Source of the DNA: Nocardioides antri
GTDB lineage: Bacteria; Actinomycetota; Actinomycetes; Propionibacteriales; Nocardioidaceae
NCBI RefSeq assembly: GCF_008373765.1
Contig: NZ_VUJW01000001.1
Location: forward strand, 838,568-902,567
Length of the DNA: 64,000 bases
Direction: 5' to 3'
This document shows positions 16,859 through 26,471 of the stretch, in pieces; the stretch's first letter is position 1, and each line of letters starts with the position of its first letter. Position numbers and translations under genes: made by a program. The notes beneath the pieces are model-generated. The model did no database searches, had not been told where the DNA came from, and saw only the letters and a program-made list of their open reading frames with translations.

Positions 16859-19318
16859 GTGACAACCCGTTGGCGGAGCCTGACCAGGGACGAGGCGGTC
16901 CGGCGCAAGGAACAGCTGACGGTGACGTCGTACGACGTCCGGCTGGACCTGACGACCGACGACACGACGTTCGGTTCGGTCACCACCATCCGGTTCGAGG
17001 CGGCCGGCGGCGAGACGTTCCTCGACGTCAAGCCGGTCGCGCTGCACCGCGCGACCCTCGACGGGGCCGAGCTCGACCCGGAGGCTCTCGAGCAGGGCCG
17101 GCTGCCGCTGACCCTCTCCCCGGGCTCGCACGAGGTCGTCGTCGAGGCGACGATGCCGTTCCGCAACGACGGCGAGGGACTCCACCGCAGCGTCGATCCC
17201 GCCGACGGCCGCGCCTACGTCTACGGCATGTCGTTCATGGACGCGGCGCCGACCGTCTTCGCCTGCTTCGACCAGCCCGACCTCAAGGCGTCGTACACTC
17301 TGCACGTCACCGCGCCCGGCGACTGGCTGGTCGTCGGCAACGCCCGGGCCGAACAGGTGGCCGGGACCGACGACACCCGGGAGTGGTCGATCGGCCCCAC
17401 TCCCCCGCTGTCGACGTACTTCGTCACGCTGGTGGCCGGGCCCTACCACCGGCTCGCCGACAAGCACGACGGGATCCGCCTCTCGCTCAGCTCGCGGCAG
17501 AGCCTCGCCGCCACCCTCGACCGCGAGGCCGACGAGCTCTTCACGCTGACCGGGCAGAGCTTCGACGAGCTCCACCGGCTGTTCGGGATCCGCTACGCCT
17601 TCGGCGACTACCACCAGGCGTTCGTCCCCGAGTTCAACGCCGGCGCGATGGAGAACCCCGGCTGCATCACGATCCGTGACCCGCTCCTGTTCGACCGGCC
17701 GAGCACCCGGGCCGAGCGCTCCTACCGCGCCGCGCTGATCGCGCACGAGATGGCGCACCAGTGGTTCGGCAACCTGGTCACCCCGAGGTGGTGGGACGAC
17801 CTGTGGCTCAACGAGTCGTTCGCCGAGTACATCGGGTACCGGGTGGCCGCGACGTCGACCGCCTACACCGACGCCTGGGTCGACCAGTCCTACGCCCGCC
17901 GGGTCTGGGGGCTGGAGGCCGACCAGCGGCCGACCACGCACCCGGTCGCCGGCAACGGCGCCGTCGACGCGCTCGCGGCATTGCAGGACTTCGACGGCAT
18001 CTCCTACGCGCGGGGGTCGAACGTGCTCCGACAGCTGGCCGAGCGGCTCGGGGACGACGTCTTCCTGGCGGGCGTGCGCGACCACTTCGAGCAGCACCGG
18101 TTCGGGAACGCCACCATGCACGACCTGTTCGCGAGCTGGACGAAGGCGGGGGCCGGCGAGCTCGACGGGTTCATCAAGGACTGGCTCCTCACGCCCGGCC
18201 CCGACCTCCTGGCGCTCGACCGCGCCGCTTCCGTCGTACGACGCACGCCGCCGGCCGCCTTCCCCTCCGACCGCCGGCACCGGCTGACGGTCGCGACGCA
18301 CGGTCCGGACGGATGGACGCGGACGCCGCTGGAGCTGGCGGGCGACACGACCCTGCTGGAGCTGGGCGACCCCGCCGCTCCGGTGGTCCTGGACGCCGAC
18401 GAGTCCACCTGGGTGGTGGCTCCGCCCGACCCGGTCACGATGGCCGCGCTGCCGCGGCTGGCGCCGACCCTCGACCCGCAGCTGCGGGCGACGACGTGGA
18501 ACAGCGTGCGCATGGGGTTCTCCAACGCGCTCGTCGATCCGGCAGCGGTGGCGGACCTGCTGGCTGTCGCACCCCCGATCGAGGACACCGACGACAGCGC
18601 CCGGCACCTGATGCCCTGGGTGCTGGACACGGTCGTCCCGCTGGCTCCCCCGGGGACGCTCGACCGCCTCCACTGCGGCCTGGCGGCGGCGGTGGAGCGC
18701 ACCGAACCCGGGTCGGAGCTGCGCCTGTCGGCGTTCCGGTCGCTGGTGGCGACCAGCTCCGACCCCGACGCGCTCGGCAGGTGGGCGGCCGGCGAGGAGA
18801 TTCCCGAGGGGGTGGACCTCGACGACGACCTCGGCTGGCGGGTCCGGACGCGCCAGGCCGAGCTCGGTGCGGTGAGCAGGGCGGACCTCGATGCCGCTCT
18901 CGACGAGGCGCCCACTGGCCATGCCCTGGTGGCGCACGCCCGAGCCGTCTCCTCGCTGCCCATCGAGGAGGGCAAGGAGTTCGCCTGGGACCGCCTGCTC
19001 GGACGGGTGTCGGTCGCGATGTACGAGATCGAGGGCGCCGGCGCCGGTCTGTGGCGCCCGGGTCAGCAGGCCGTGACCGAGCCGTACGTCGCGTCGTACT
19101 TCGAGAGCCTGCCGGCCGTCGTGGCGCACCACCAGGGCTGGGTCCAGGCGGTGGCCGTGGAAGCGTTCTTCCCCATCACCCACCTCGACGACGAGACGGT
19201 GGCGCAGGCCCGGGCCGCCCTCGACCTCGACCTGCCGCCGGCCGCGCTGCGCCGGCTGCGTGACCGCGTCGACGAGCTGGAACGAAGGCGCGCGGTGGCC
19301 GTGGCGTTCCCCGTTTGA
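16859..19318 (+). CDS. pepN: aminopeptidase N (M1 zinc metallopeptidase)
   Basis: 819 residues, usual length for actinobacterial PepN. GAMEN (substrate recognition) begins at residue 262 and the zinc site HEMAHQWFGN at residue 296, followed by the third ligand in NESFAEY. A C-terminal ERAP1-like helical domain fills residues 500-819. It removes N-terminal residues from peptides in the cytoplasm. GTG 16859 follows TAGGGT (16846-16851) by 7 bases, the leaderless pattern; the longer upstream frame overlaps the promoter of the divergent S55 gene. Confidence 0.93.
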   Translation: MTTRWRSLTRDEAVRRKEQLTVTSYDVRLDLTTDDTTFGSVTTIRFEAAGGETFLDVKPVALHRATLDGAELDPEALEQGRLPLTLSPGSHEVVVEATMPFRNDGEGLHRSVDPADGRAYVYGMSFMDAAPTVFACFDQPDLKASYTLHVTAPGDWLVVGNARAEQVAGTDDTREWSIGPTPPLSTYFVTLVAGPYHRLADKHDGIRLSLSSRQSLAATLDREADELFTLTGQSFDELHRLFGIRYAFGDYHQAFVPEFNAGAMENPGCITIRDPLLFDRPSTRAERSYRAALIAHEMAHQWFGNLVTPRWWDDLWLNESFAEYIGYRVAATSTAYTDAWVDQSYARRVWGLEADQRPTTHPVAGNGAVDALAALQDFDGISYARGSNVLRQLAERLGDDVFLAGVRDHFEQHRFGNATMHDLFASWTKAGAGELDGFIKDWLLTPGPDLLALDRAASVVRRTPPAAFPSDRRHRLTVATHGPDGWTRTPLELAGDTTLLELGDPAAPVVLDADESTWVVAPPDPVTMAALPRLAPTLDPQLRATTWNSVRMGFSNALVDPAAVADLLAVAPPIEDTDDSARHLMPWVLDTVVPLAPPGTLDRLHCGLAAAVERTEPGSELRLSAFRSLVATSSDPDALGRWAAGEEIPEGVDLDDDLGWRVRTRQAELGAVSRADLDAALDEAPTGHALVAHARAVSSLPIEEGKEFAWDRLLGRVSVAMYEIEGAGAGLWRPGQQAVTEPYVASYFESLPAVVAHHQGWVQAVAVEAFFPITHLDDETVAQARAALDLDLPPAALRRLRDRVDELERRRAVAVAFPV

Positions 19319-19348
19319 GTCGGGCCCTGCTGATTGACTGGCTCCATC

Positions 19349-20719
19349 ATGGAAACCATCGGTCTGCTGCTCATCGGACTGGTCCTCGGCGGGGCCATCG
19401 GCTGGCTCGTCCGCGCCCGGATGACCCCGGCGCCGGCAGCGCCGGTCGAGGACCCGGCCGTGCTCGCCGCCCGCCACGAGGCACAGCTGCTGCAGGTGCG
19501 CCACGAGGCGGCGGAGGCGGCCGCGGCCGTCCGTGCCGACCTGGCCGCCGCGCTCGCCTCCGAGGAGGCGCTGCGCCAGGCCCTCGAGGACGCCCGCGAG
19601 CAGCACCGTGAGCTCGTCGCCGCCCAGCGCGCCCAGCAGCAGGAGCGCGAGCGGGGCGAGTCCGGCCAGACCCAGGTGCTCAAGACGCTGACCCCGGTGG
19701 TCGAGCACCTGCGCTCCATGCAGCGCAAGGTCGACGAGCTCGAGAAGTCCCGGGTCGCCCAGCACACCGAGCTCGCCACCCAGATCCGGCACACCCAGCG
19801 GTCCGTGGAGGAGTCGCGCAAGGCCGCCGACACGCTGGCCTCGGTGCTCAAGAACAACGCGGTCCGCGGGGCATGGGGCGAGACGCAGCTGCGCACCCTC
19901 GTGGAGAGCGCGGGGCTGCTCAACCGCGTCGACTTCGACCTGCAGCACACCGTCGAGGCCGACTCCGGTGACCGCCGTCCCGACATGGTGATCACCCTGC
20001 CCGGCGGCAAGCAGATGGCGATCGACGCCAAGGCCCCCTACAACTCCTTCATGGACGCCCACCGGGAGGGCATCGACCCGGAGGCGCGCCAGCGACTGCT
20101 GGTCGACCACGCCAAGAAGGTGCGCGGCCACGTCGACGCGCTCTCGCGCAAGGGCTACTGGACCGGGCTCACGGTCAGCCCGGAGTTCACCGTCGCGTTC
20201 ATCCCCAACGAGCAGCTGCTCAACGCCGCGCTCGACGTCGACCCCTCCCTCATGGAGCACGCGTTCCAGCAGGGCATCGTGCTGGCGACGCCGACCAACC
20301 TGTGGAGCATGCTCAAGACGGTCGCCTTCACGTGGAAGCAGGAGGCGCTGACCGAGGACGCGCAGGCGCTCTTCGACCTCGGCCAGGTGCTCTACCGGCG
20401 CATCGTGAAGCTCGCCGACCACGTCGACAAGCTCGGCCGCTCGATCCAGCGCAGCGTCAAGGACTACAACGCGTTCACCGGCTCGCTCGAGCGGTCCGTG
20501 CTTCCCGCCGCCCGCAAGCTCAACGCCGCCGAGCCGCTGACCGCTCAGATCCCCGCGCCGGCGCCGATCGAGGAGGCGCCTCGCTCGCTGACCAGCGGCG
20601 ACTTCGAGGCGATCGCCGATCTCGAGCGCGACGAGCTCCCCCACCTGTTCAGCGCGGTCGACCTCGACACCGGTGCGGTCGACGCGGAGATCGTCGAGGA
20701 CGACCGCGACGCCGGTTGA
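19349..20719 (+). CDS. rmuC: RmuC-family DNA recombination-limiting protein
   Basis: 456 residues: an N-terminal membrane anchor (residues 4-21), a long coiled coil rich in Ala/Glu/Gln (about 35-165) and the RmuC nuclease-like domain. The latter shows RGAWGETQLRTLVESAGLL, RPDMVITLPGGKQMAIDAKAPY and GLTVSPEFTVAFIPNEQLL, where D..K of IDAKAPY fits the PD-(D/E)xK core. RmuC limits inversion recombination in E. coli. The tail after about residue 395 is acidic and unconserved. ATG 19349 chosen over an upstream TTG. Confidence 0.9.
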   Translation: METIGLLLIGLVLGGAIGWLVRARMTPAPAAPVEDPAVLAARHEAQLLQVRHEAAEAAAAVRADLAAALASEEALRQALEDAREQHRELVAAQRAQQQERERGESGQTQVLKTLTPVVEHLRSMQRKVDELEKSRVAQHTELATQIRHTQRSVEESRKAADTLASVLKNNAVRGAWGETQLRTLVESAGLLNRVDFDLQHTVEADSGDRRPDMVITLPGGKQMAIDAKAPYNSFMDAHREGIDPEARQRLLVDHAKKVRGHVDALSRKGYWTGLTVSPEFTVAFIPNEQLLNAALDVDPSLMEHAFQQGIVLATPTNLWSMLKTVAFTWKQEALTEDAQALFDLGQVLYRRIVKLADHVDKLGRSIQRSVKDYNAFTGSLERSVLPAARKLNAAEPLTAQIPAPAPIEEAPRSLTSGDFEAIADLERDELPHLFSAVDLDTGAVDAEIVEDDRDAG

Positions 20720-20742
20720 CGGCCCCGTTGTAGTTTCGGGCC

Positions 20743-22263
20743 ATGCCCGGGATCGACAGCACGTTCCTCGCTCTCCCCTACCGACGCCTCGGCGACGTCG
20801 CCCTGGCCCGGGCGGCCGACCTCGGGGCGAGCCACGCCGACTTCCGGTTCGAGCGGATCCGCTCGCAACGGATCCTCGTCCGCGACGGTTCGCTCCAGGG
20901 TGCGGCCGACGCCGACTCCGTCGGGTTCGCCGTGCGGGTCGTGCACGGCGGTGCCTGGGGCTTCGCGTCCGGAGTGGTGCTGACCGACGACGAGGCCCGG
21001 CGCGTCGCGGAGACCGCCGTCTCGGTGGCCCGGGTGGCGGCCGCGATGACCACCACGGCGGTCGAGCTGGCACCCGAGCCGGTCTACGACGACGTGACCT
21101 GGGTGTCGTCGTACGAGGTCGACCCGTTCGGCGTACCGACCGCTGACAAGACCGCGGTGCTGGCCGACTGGACCGTCCGCCTCTGCCGCGGCGCGGCGGT
21201 CGACCACGCGACCGCGTCGCTGCTCGCCGTTCAGGAGAACAAGTACTACGCCGACCTGGCCGGCACCCGCACGACCCAGCAGCGTGTGCGGCTGCAGCCC
21301 GGCTTCGAGGCGATGGGCGGCACGTCCGCGGTGTTCGACTCGATGGCGAGCATCGCGCCGCCGGTCGGCCGCGGCTGGGAGTACGTCGTCGGTGGCACGC
21401 CCGGCACGGCATGGGACTGGGACGCCGAGCTCGACGAGGTCCCCGACCTGCTGGCCGACAAGCTCAAGGCGCCCAGCGTCGAGGCCGGCCGCTACGACCT
21501 GGTGATCCACCCGTCGAACCTGTGGCTGACCATCCACGAGTCCATCGGCCACGCCACCGAGCTGGACCGGGCGCTCGGCTACGAGGCCAACTACGCCGGC
21601 ACCAGCTTCGCGACGCCCGACCAGGTCGGCCGGCTCCGCTACGGCAGCCCGGTCATGCACGTCACCGGCGACCGCACGATCGAGCACGGGCTCGCCACGA
21701 TTGGCTACGACGACGACGGCGTGGCCACCCAGGAGTGGGACATCGTGCGCGACGGGGTCCTGGTCGGCTTCCAGCTCGACCGGCCGATGGCGGCGCTGAT
21801 GCCCGAGCTCAACGGCGGCCGGTCGAACGGCTGCGCCTACGCCGACTCCCCCGGCCACATCCCGATCCAGCGGATGGCCAACGTCTCGCTCCAGCCGGCC
21901 GCCGACGGCCCGAGCACCGAGGAGCTGGTCGGCCGCGTCGAGCGCGGGCTCTACGTCGTCGGCGACAAGTCCTGGTCGATCGACATGCAGCGGTTCAACT
22001 TCCAGTTCACCGGCCAGCGGTTCTTCCGGATCGTCGACGGGGAGCTGGCCGGCCAGGTCCGCGACGTCGCCTACCAGGCGACGACCACCGAGTTCTGGGG
22101 CTCGATGGAGGCGGTCGGCGGGCCTGACACCTGGCGCCTGGGGGGCGCGTTCAACTGCGGCAAGGCCCAACCGGGGCAGGTCGCCGCCGTCAGCCACGGC
22201 TCTCCCACCGCCCTGTTCCGGGACGTACGGATCCTCAACACCACCGAGGAGGGCGGCCAGTGA
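20743..22263 (+). CDS. tldD: TldD-family metalloprotease subunit
   Basis: 506 residues. The zinc motif HESIGH starts at residue 265 and is followed by E in HATELDRALGYEANYAGTSF; the later GGRSNGCAYADSPGHIPI and the C-terminal beta domain are typical of TldD. TldD pairs with TldE (next gene) as a heterodimeric protease that trims unfolded or ribosomally made peptides. TAGTTT (20731-20736) ends 6 bases before the ATG. The stop overlaps the GTG start of the partner (GTGA), so the two are translationally coupled. Confidence 0.92.
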   Translation: MPGIDSTFLALPYRRLGDVALARAADLGASHADFRFERIRSQRILVRDGSLQGAADADSVGFAVRVVHGGAWGFASGVVLTDDEARRVAETAVSVARVAAAMTTTAVELAPEPVYDDVTWVSSYEVDPFGVPTADKTAVLADWTVRLCRGAAVDHATASLLAVQENKYYADLAGTRTTQQRVRLQPGFEAMGGTSAVFDSMASIAPPVGRGWEYVVGGTPGTAWDWDAELDEVPDLLADKLKAPSVEAGRYDLVIHPSNLWLTIHESIGHATELDRALGYEANYAGTSFATPDQVGRLRYGSPVMHVTGDRTIEHGLATIGYDDDGVATQEWDIVRDGVLVGFQLDRPMAALMPELNGGRSNGCAYADSPGHIPIQRMANVSLQPAADGPSTEELVGRVERGLYVVGDKSWSIDMQRFNFQFTGQRFFRIVDGELAGQVRDVAYQATTTEFWGSMEAVGGPDTWRLGGAFNCGKAQPGQVAAVSHGSPTALFRDVRILNTTEEGGQ

Positions 22264-23651
22264 GCTCGCCGAGCCCGCAGGACCTGGTCGAGCACGCGCT
22301 GGCGGCCTCCACCGCCGACGACTGCCTCGTCATCGTCCGCGACACCACCAGCGCCAACCTGCGCTGGGCCAACAACACCCTCACCACCAACGGCCAGATG
22401 AGCCGGCGCACCGCGACCGTGGTGTCGTTCGTCGCCGCGGGGGACGGCGTCGCCGCGGCCTCCACGAGCGGGAGCGCCACCACCGCCGACGAGATCGCCG
22501 AGATCGCCCGGGCCGCCGACGCTGCCGCCCGGACTGCCGAGCCCGCGGAGGACGCCAACCCTCTCGTCCGCGACCGCACCTCCGCCGACTGGGACGAGCC
22601 GCCGGTGCCGACCGACATCACCGTCTACGACACGGTCGCGCCCGCCCTCGGCGAGGCGTTCGGCCGCGCCGGCGGCGCGGGGCGGCTGCTCTACGGCTTC
22701 GTCGACCACGCGGTGACCACGACCTACCTGGGCTCCACCACCGGGCTGCGGCTGCGTCACGCCCAGCCGAGCGGCCACTTCGCGTGCACGGCCAAGAGCG
22801 CCGACCTCGCCACCAGCGCATGGGTGGCGGCGGCGACCAACGACTTCTCCGACATCGACCCGCTGGCCTACGACGAGGAGCTCGCCCGGCGTCTCGGCTG
22901 GGCGGAGCGACGGGTGGACCTGCCGGCCGGCCGCTACGACACGATCCTGCCGCCGACGGCCCTCGCCGACCTCATGATCGACACCTACTGGTACGCCGGT
23001 GCCCGCGACGCCTGGGAGGGACAGTCGGTCTACAGCCAGCGTCCGACCGGCACCCGGATCGGGCAGCGCATCACGGCGCCGGGCGTCCACCTCTCCTCCG
23101 ACCCGGGCCGCGACGGCATCGCGTGCGCGCCCTTCGCCGTCGTCGGCGCGTCGGACTCGGAGAGCTCGGTGTTCGACAACGGGCTCCCGCTCACGCGCAC
23201 CGACTGGATCCGCGACGGCGAGCTGTCCGCACTCGTCCAGACCCGGCACACCGCCACGATGACCCAGCAGCCGGCGACGCCGTACGTCGACAACCTCGTG
23301 CTCGAGATCGACACGGGCACCGGCACGATCGACGACCTCGTCGCCGGCACCGAGCGCGGCCTGCTGCTCACCTCGCTGTGGTACATCCGGGTGGTCGACC
23401 CGCAGAGCCTGTTGCTGACCGGCCTCACCCGCGACGGTGTCTACCTCGTCGAGAACGGCGAGATCACCGGCGCCGTCAACAACTTCCGCTGGAACGAGAG
23501 CCCGATCGACCTGCTCGGCCGGTTCACCCACGCCTCGGAGACGACCCGCAGCTTCAGCCGCGAGTGGGGCGCCGACTACTTCCCGCGGACGGCCACGCCG
23601 GCGCTGCGGGTCCCGGACTTCAACATGTCGAGCGTCTCCCAGGCGATGTAG
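22260..23651 (+). CDS. tldE: TldE/PmbA-family protein, partner of TldD
   Basis: 463 residues of the same fold as TldD but without the HExxxH zinc motif, as expected for the TldE/PmbA subunit. Conserved segments include DVAGGGD-like DGVAAASTSGSATTADEI, the central YDTILPPTALADLMIDTYWYAGARDAWEGQSVY and late GVYLVENGEITGAVNNFRWNESPIDLL. The GTG start overlaps the tldD stop by four bases. It probably completes the active protease by closing the TldD chamber. Confidence 0.9.
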   Translation: MSSPSPQDLVEHALAASTADDCLVIVRDTTSANLRWANNTLTTNGQMSRRTATVVSFVAAGDGVAAASTSGSATTADEIAEIARAADAAARTAEPAEDANPLVRDRTSADWDEPPVPTDITVYDTVAPALGEAFGRAGGAGRLLYGFVDHAVTTTYLGSTTGLRLRHAQPSGHFACTAKSADLATSAWVAAATNDFSDIDPLAYDEELARRLGWAERRVDLPAGRYDTILPPTALADLMIDTYWYAGARDAWEGQSVYSQRPTGTRIGQRITAPGVHLSSDPGRDGIACAPFAVVGASDSESSVFDNGLPLTRTDWIRDGELSALVQTRHTATMTQQPATPYVDNLVLEIDTGTGTIDDLVAGTERGLLLTSLWYIRVVDPQSLLLTGLTRDGVYLVENGEITGAVNNFRWNESPIDLLGRFTHASETTRSFSREWGADYFPRTATPALRVPDFNMSSVSQAM

Positions 23652-23700
23652 GACGCCGCCCGGTCGGAGCATGCTGCTTGCACCGGGGAGCTGTGCGACC

Positions 23701-24138
23701 TCAGGCCGACCTGTCGGCGGCCCGCTCGTCGAACTCCGCGCGGGCGTGCGCGATCTCGTGCTGGTGCTCCTCGGTCCAGTGCACCAGCGACTGGATGATG
23801 TCGAGCAGGGTGCAGCCGAGCGCGGTGAGGTGGTACTCCACGCGCGGCGGGATCTCCGGATGGACGGTCCGGCAGACCAGACCGTCGCGCTCGAGGTTGC
23901 GCAGCGTCACCGTCAGCATCCGCTGGCTGATCCCGTCGATCGCCCGGCGCAGCTCGTTGAACCGCATGGTCCGCTGCTCCAGCAGCGAGATCACCAGCAG
24001 GGACCACTTGTCGGCGATCCGGTCGAGGATCTGCCGCACCTCACAGCCCTCCCGGGTGTCCCACTGGAACGGCTCCGGGCAGCCGCAGTCGGTTACCGCG
24101 GAGGAACCCGGTGACGCCGAAGTGCCTTCTTCCGTCAT
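23701..24138 (-). CDS. HxlR-family winged-helix transcriptional regulator
   Basis: 145 residues with the HxlR core: CEVRQILDRIADKWSLLVISLLEQRTMRFNELRRAIDGISQRMLTVTLRNLERDGLVCRTVHPEIPPRVEYHLT (about residues 30-105). Cys residues near the start (DCGCPEP and EGC) could make it redox- or electrophile-responsive, as in related HxlR proteins (inference). It is divergently transcribed from an MFS exporter, the standard arrangement for local control of a drug/solute efflux gene. Confidence 0.88.
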   Translation of the reverse strand: MTEEGTSASPGSSAVTDCGCPEPFQWDTREGCEVRQILDRIADKWSLLVISLLEQRTMRFNELRRAIDGISQRMLTVTLRNLERDGLVCRTVHPEIPPRVEYHLTALGCTLLDIIQSLVHWTEEHQHEIAHARAEFDERAADRSA

Positions 24139-24166
24139 GAACCGATCTTCACCCAGGATGGAGTCA

Positions 24167-24189
24167 GTTACAACAAGGAACCCAGTAAC
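24167..24189. promoter_or_regulatory. candidate HxlR operator between hxlR and MFS genes
   Basis: GTTAC (24167-24171), 13 bases, GTAAC (24185-24189): an inverted repeat, AT-rich against its surroundings, centred in the 76-base gap between the divergent genes. It is placed to overlap both promoters. Confidence 0.45.
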
Positions 24190-24214
24190 GATCCATAACC
24201 AGGAGGAGACCGAC

Positions 24215-25636
24215 GTGACGACGAGCCCCACCCGAGCGAGCAGCGAACCGCAGATGACGCCCCGCGCGTGGGGCCTACTGCTCGTCGTCTGCGGCGCCCT
24301 GTTCCTGGAGGGCAGTGACATCGCGATGCTCAACGTCGCCGTACCCGCGATCGCGGACGACGTCGGGCTGAGCGCCGGCTCGGCGCACTGGGTGATCAGC
24401 GCCTACGTGTTGGGGTACGCGGGTTTCATGCTCCTGGGCGGCCGCTCTGCCGACCTCCTCGGCCGGCGCCGGGTCTTCCTCGCCTCCCTCGCCGTCTTCG
24501 TCGTCTTCTCCGCCCTCGGAGGTTTTGCCGACGCCGACTGGGTGCTCGTGCTGGCCCGGTTCGCCACCGGGGTCGCGGCCGGGTTCATGACACCGGCCGG
24601 CTTCAGCATCGTCACGACGACCTTCCCCGAGGGCCCTCTGCGCGACCGCGCCCTCGTCGTTTACGGCGCCGTCGGCGCTGCCGGGTTCGTCCTCGGGATG
24701 GTCGCGGGAGGCCTGCTCACGACCGCGAGCTGGCGCTGGGTCTTTTACGCGCCCGCCCTTCTCGGCGTGGTGCTGCTCGCCGCCGGTGCAAGGCTGATCC
24801 GGCCGGACGAGCCGCGAACCGCCGCGGCGGGCGGCTTCGACGTCGCAGGCTCGATCGCCGTGACGACCGGGATGGTGGCGGTCGTGTACGCCGTCATCGA
24901 GCTGGGTGAGAGCCGCGACCTCGGCGACACCTGGTTGCCGCTCGCGGTCGCCGCTCTGCTCCTGGTCGCGTTCGTCGTCATCGAGCGCCGCTCCCGGTTC
25001 CCGCTGCTGCGGCTCGGACTGCTGCGCGAGGAGCTGCTGCCGCACGCGAGCCTGGCGGGCTTGTTGTTCATGGGTGCGTTCTTCGCCTTCCAGTTCGCCG
25101 TGACCTTGTACCTGCAGGAGCTGCGGGGGTGGAGCCCGCTCGAGGCCGGTCTGACCTTCGCGATCATGGGGCTGGACCTGTTGCTGGCACCGCTGGTGAC
25201 ACCGCCGTTGGTGCGGCGGTTCGGGATCGTCGCGGTCCTGACCACGGGGCTCGTGGCCGCCGCCCTCGCCTTCGGCCGGCTGCTCGCGCTCGGCGACGAC
25301 TGGGGCTACCTGGACCTGCTGCCCAGCCTGCTCCTGGTCGCCGTCTCGTTCGCCCTCGTTTACGGGCCGCTGACCTCCGCCGCCGCGGAGGGGATCGCGG
25401 AGACGGAGCAGGGCGCTGCCGGAGGCGTTGTCTACACGGCGTTCCAGTTCGGTGGAGCCCTGGGGCTCGCCGTGGTCACCATCGTCCTGGCCGGCGACGG
25501 CACCAGCGCGGTGGCGCTCGACGACTACCGGCGGGCGTTGTGGGTGCCGACCGTTGCTGCCGTGCTGGCGGTCCTGGTCGGTCTCGCAGCCGCACATCGC
25601 CGACGGCGCGCCGAGGTGGCGGTCCGCCTGCCCTAG
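24215..25636 (+). CDS. MFS multidrug-type transporter (DHA2, 14-helix type)
   Basis: 473-residue polytopic membrane protein. The N-terminal half shows the DHA2 features LEGSDIAMLNVAVPAIADDVGLS, LGGRSADLLGRRRVF (motif A) and the motif C-like YGAVGAAGFVLGMVAGGLL; hydrophobic segments continue to residue 465, in keeping with 14 helices. Such proteins export drugs or metabolites by proton antiport. GTG start with AGGAGGAG 6-7 bases upstream. Likely controlled by the divergent HxlR regulator. Confidence 0.9.
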   Translation: MTTSPTRASSEPQMTPRAWGLLLVVCGALFLEGSDIAMLNVAVPAIADDVGLSAGSAHWVISAYVLGYAGFMLLGGRSADLLGRRRVFLASLAVFVVFSALGGFADADWVLVLARFATGVAAGFMTPAGFSIVTTTFPEGPLRDRALVVYGAVGAAGFVLGMVAGGLLTTASWRWVFYAPALLGVVLLAAGARLIRPDEPRTAAAGGFDVAGSIAVTTGMVAVVYAVIELGESRDLGDTWLPLAVAALLLVAFVVIERRSRFPLLRLGLLREELLPHASLAGLLFMGAFFAFQFAVTLYLQELRGWSPLEAGLTFAIMGLDLLLAPLVTPPLVRRFGIVAVLTTGLVAAALAFGRLLALGDDWGYLDLLPSLLLVAVSFALVYGPLTSAAAEGIAETEQGAAGGVVYTAFQFGGALGLAVVTIVLAGDGTSAVALDDYRRALWVPTVAAVLAVLVGLAAAHRRRRAEVAVRLP

Positions 25637-25704
25637 TCGCGGCGGGGTGGTCGGCCTCCATGATGCCCCTTGTCCACGGGACGCCCGCGGTCGACACTGC
25701 GGGC

Positions 25705-26319
25705 ATGGGACCGAGGTCGGCCGCGCTCCTCCCGCCGCTGCTGCTCGTGTGCCTCCTGACCAGTGGGTGCGGCAGCTCCGACGAGTCGGCCCGGGGCCCG
25801 GCGGAAGCGACGAACGCGCAGAGCTCAGCCGACCCCTCCGGTCGTCCCGAGCGTCGCGCCGAGCGGGAGGAGCGCGAGGCCGCACGCTGTCGTGAGCTGC
25901 TCCCCAGGGTCAGGCTCACCTACCGCATCACCGCCACCGACGCGACCGACGGCAGCGAGATCGGCCTGCGGATGGTCCTCGTGAACCGGTCCGACGTCAC
26001 CGTGGCCGGCAGCACCGCCGGGACCCTCGAGGTGTCGGCCGGCTCGCGGTCGAGCCGGATCAGCTGGGGAGGGTCGAGCGCGGACGAGCTCTCTCTGAAG
26101 CCGGGGACGACGCTGCGACGAGAGGTCTGGCACGACCGGAAGCCGCCGGGCTGGCACCCGGTCGGCGACCGGGTGACACGCTTCGGCTTCTACGCCTACA
26201 CCTACGCTCCCGGCCCGGGGACTGTCACGTGCTTCATCCCCGCGACGATCGTCGCGCCACGAGGTCTCGTCGAGGGCCACCCCTCCGGACGCTGGACCCA
26301 GGAGTCCACTCCCCCGTAG
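25705..26319 (+). CDS. lipoprotein, unknown
   Basis: 204 residues with signal peptide MGPRSAALLPPLLLVCLLTSG and lipobox Cys at residue 22, a charged Arg/Glu stretch (RPERRAEREEREAAR), then a beta-rich domain of about 150 residues (RVRLTYRITATDATDGSEIGLRMVLVNRSDVTVAGSTAG), which suggests an immunoglobulin-like fold. ATG 25705 is chosen because the signal peptide begins there; two earlier ATGs at 25660 and 25663 add only polar residues. Function unknown. Confidence 0.68.
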   Translation: MGPRSAALLPPLLLVCLLTSGCGSSDESARGPAEATNAQSSADPSGRPERRAEREEREAARCRELLPRVRLTYRITATDATDGSEIGLRMVLVNRSDVTVAGSTAGTLEVSAGSRSSRISWGGSSADELSLKPGTTLRREVWHDRKPPGWHPVGDRVTRFGFYAYTYAPGPGTVTCFIPATIVAPRGLVEGHPSGRWTQESTPP

Positions 26320-26328
26320 CCGCGCTCG

Positions 26329-26451
26329 CTACTGGTCCTCGTCCTCCAGCGGCTGCTCCGGGTCCGGCGCGATCTGGGTCTGCGGGTCGTCCCGCGGGTT
26401 CTCGGCAGGATCGGTGAGCGGACGTTCGGACGGCGTGCCAGTGCTGGTCAT
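26329..26451 (-). CDS. small acidic, Pro-rich protein (40 aa)
   Basis: A 40-residue frame encoding an acidic, Pro/Asp/Gln-rich and probably disordered peptide (PLTDPAENPRDDPQTQ, ending EQPLEDEDQ). No ribosome site is visible, but TACTGC on the minus strand (26464-26459) ends 7 bases before the ATG, so a leaderless transcript is possible. It lies 20 bases downstream of gcvP on the same strand and converges on the lipoprotein gene. Coding status is moderately supported. Confidence 0.4.
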   Translation of the reverse strand: MTSTGTPSERPLTDPAENPRDDPQTQIAPDPEQPLEDEDQ

Positions 26452-26471
26452 GCCGGATGCAGTACCCGCGC

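Noticed and set aside
16730-21412. 1560-codon minus-strand open frame across pepN, rmuC and tldD
   Set aside because: Composition is that of an antisense shadow (repeated VEVDR/AGRR patterns) and it has no domain; three real genes lie opposite.
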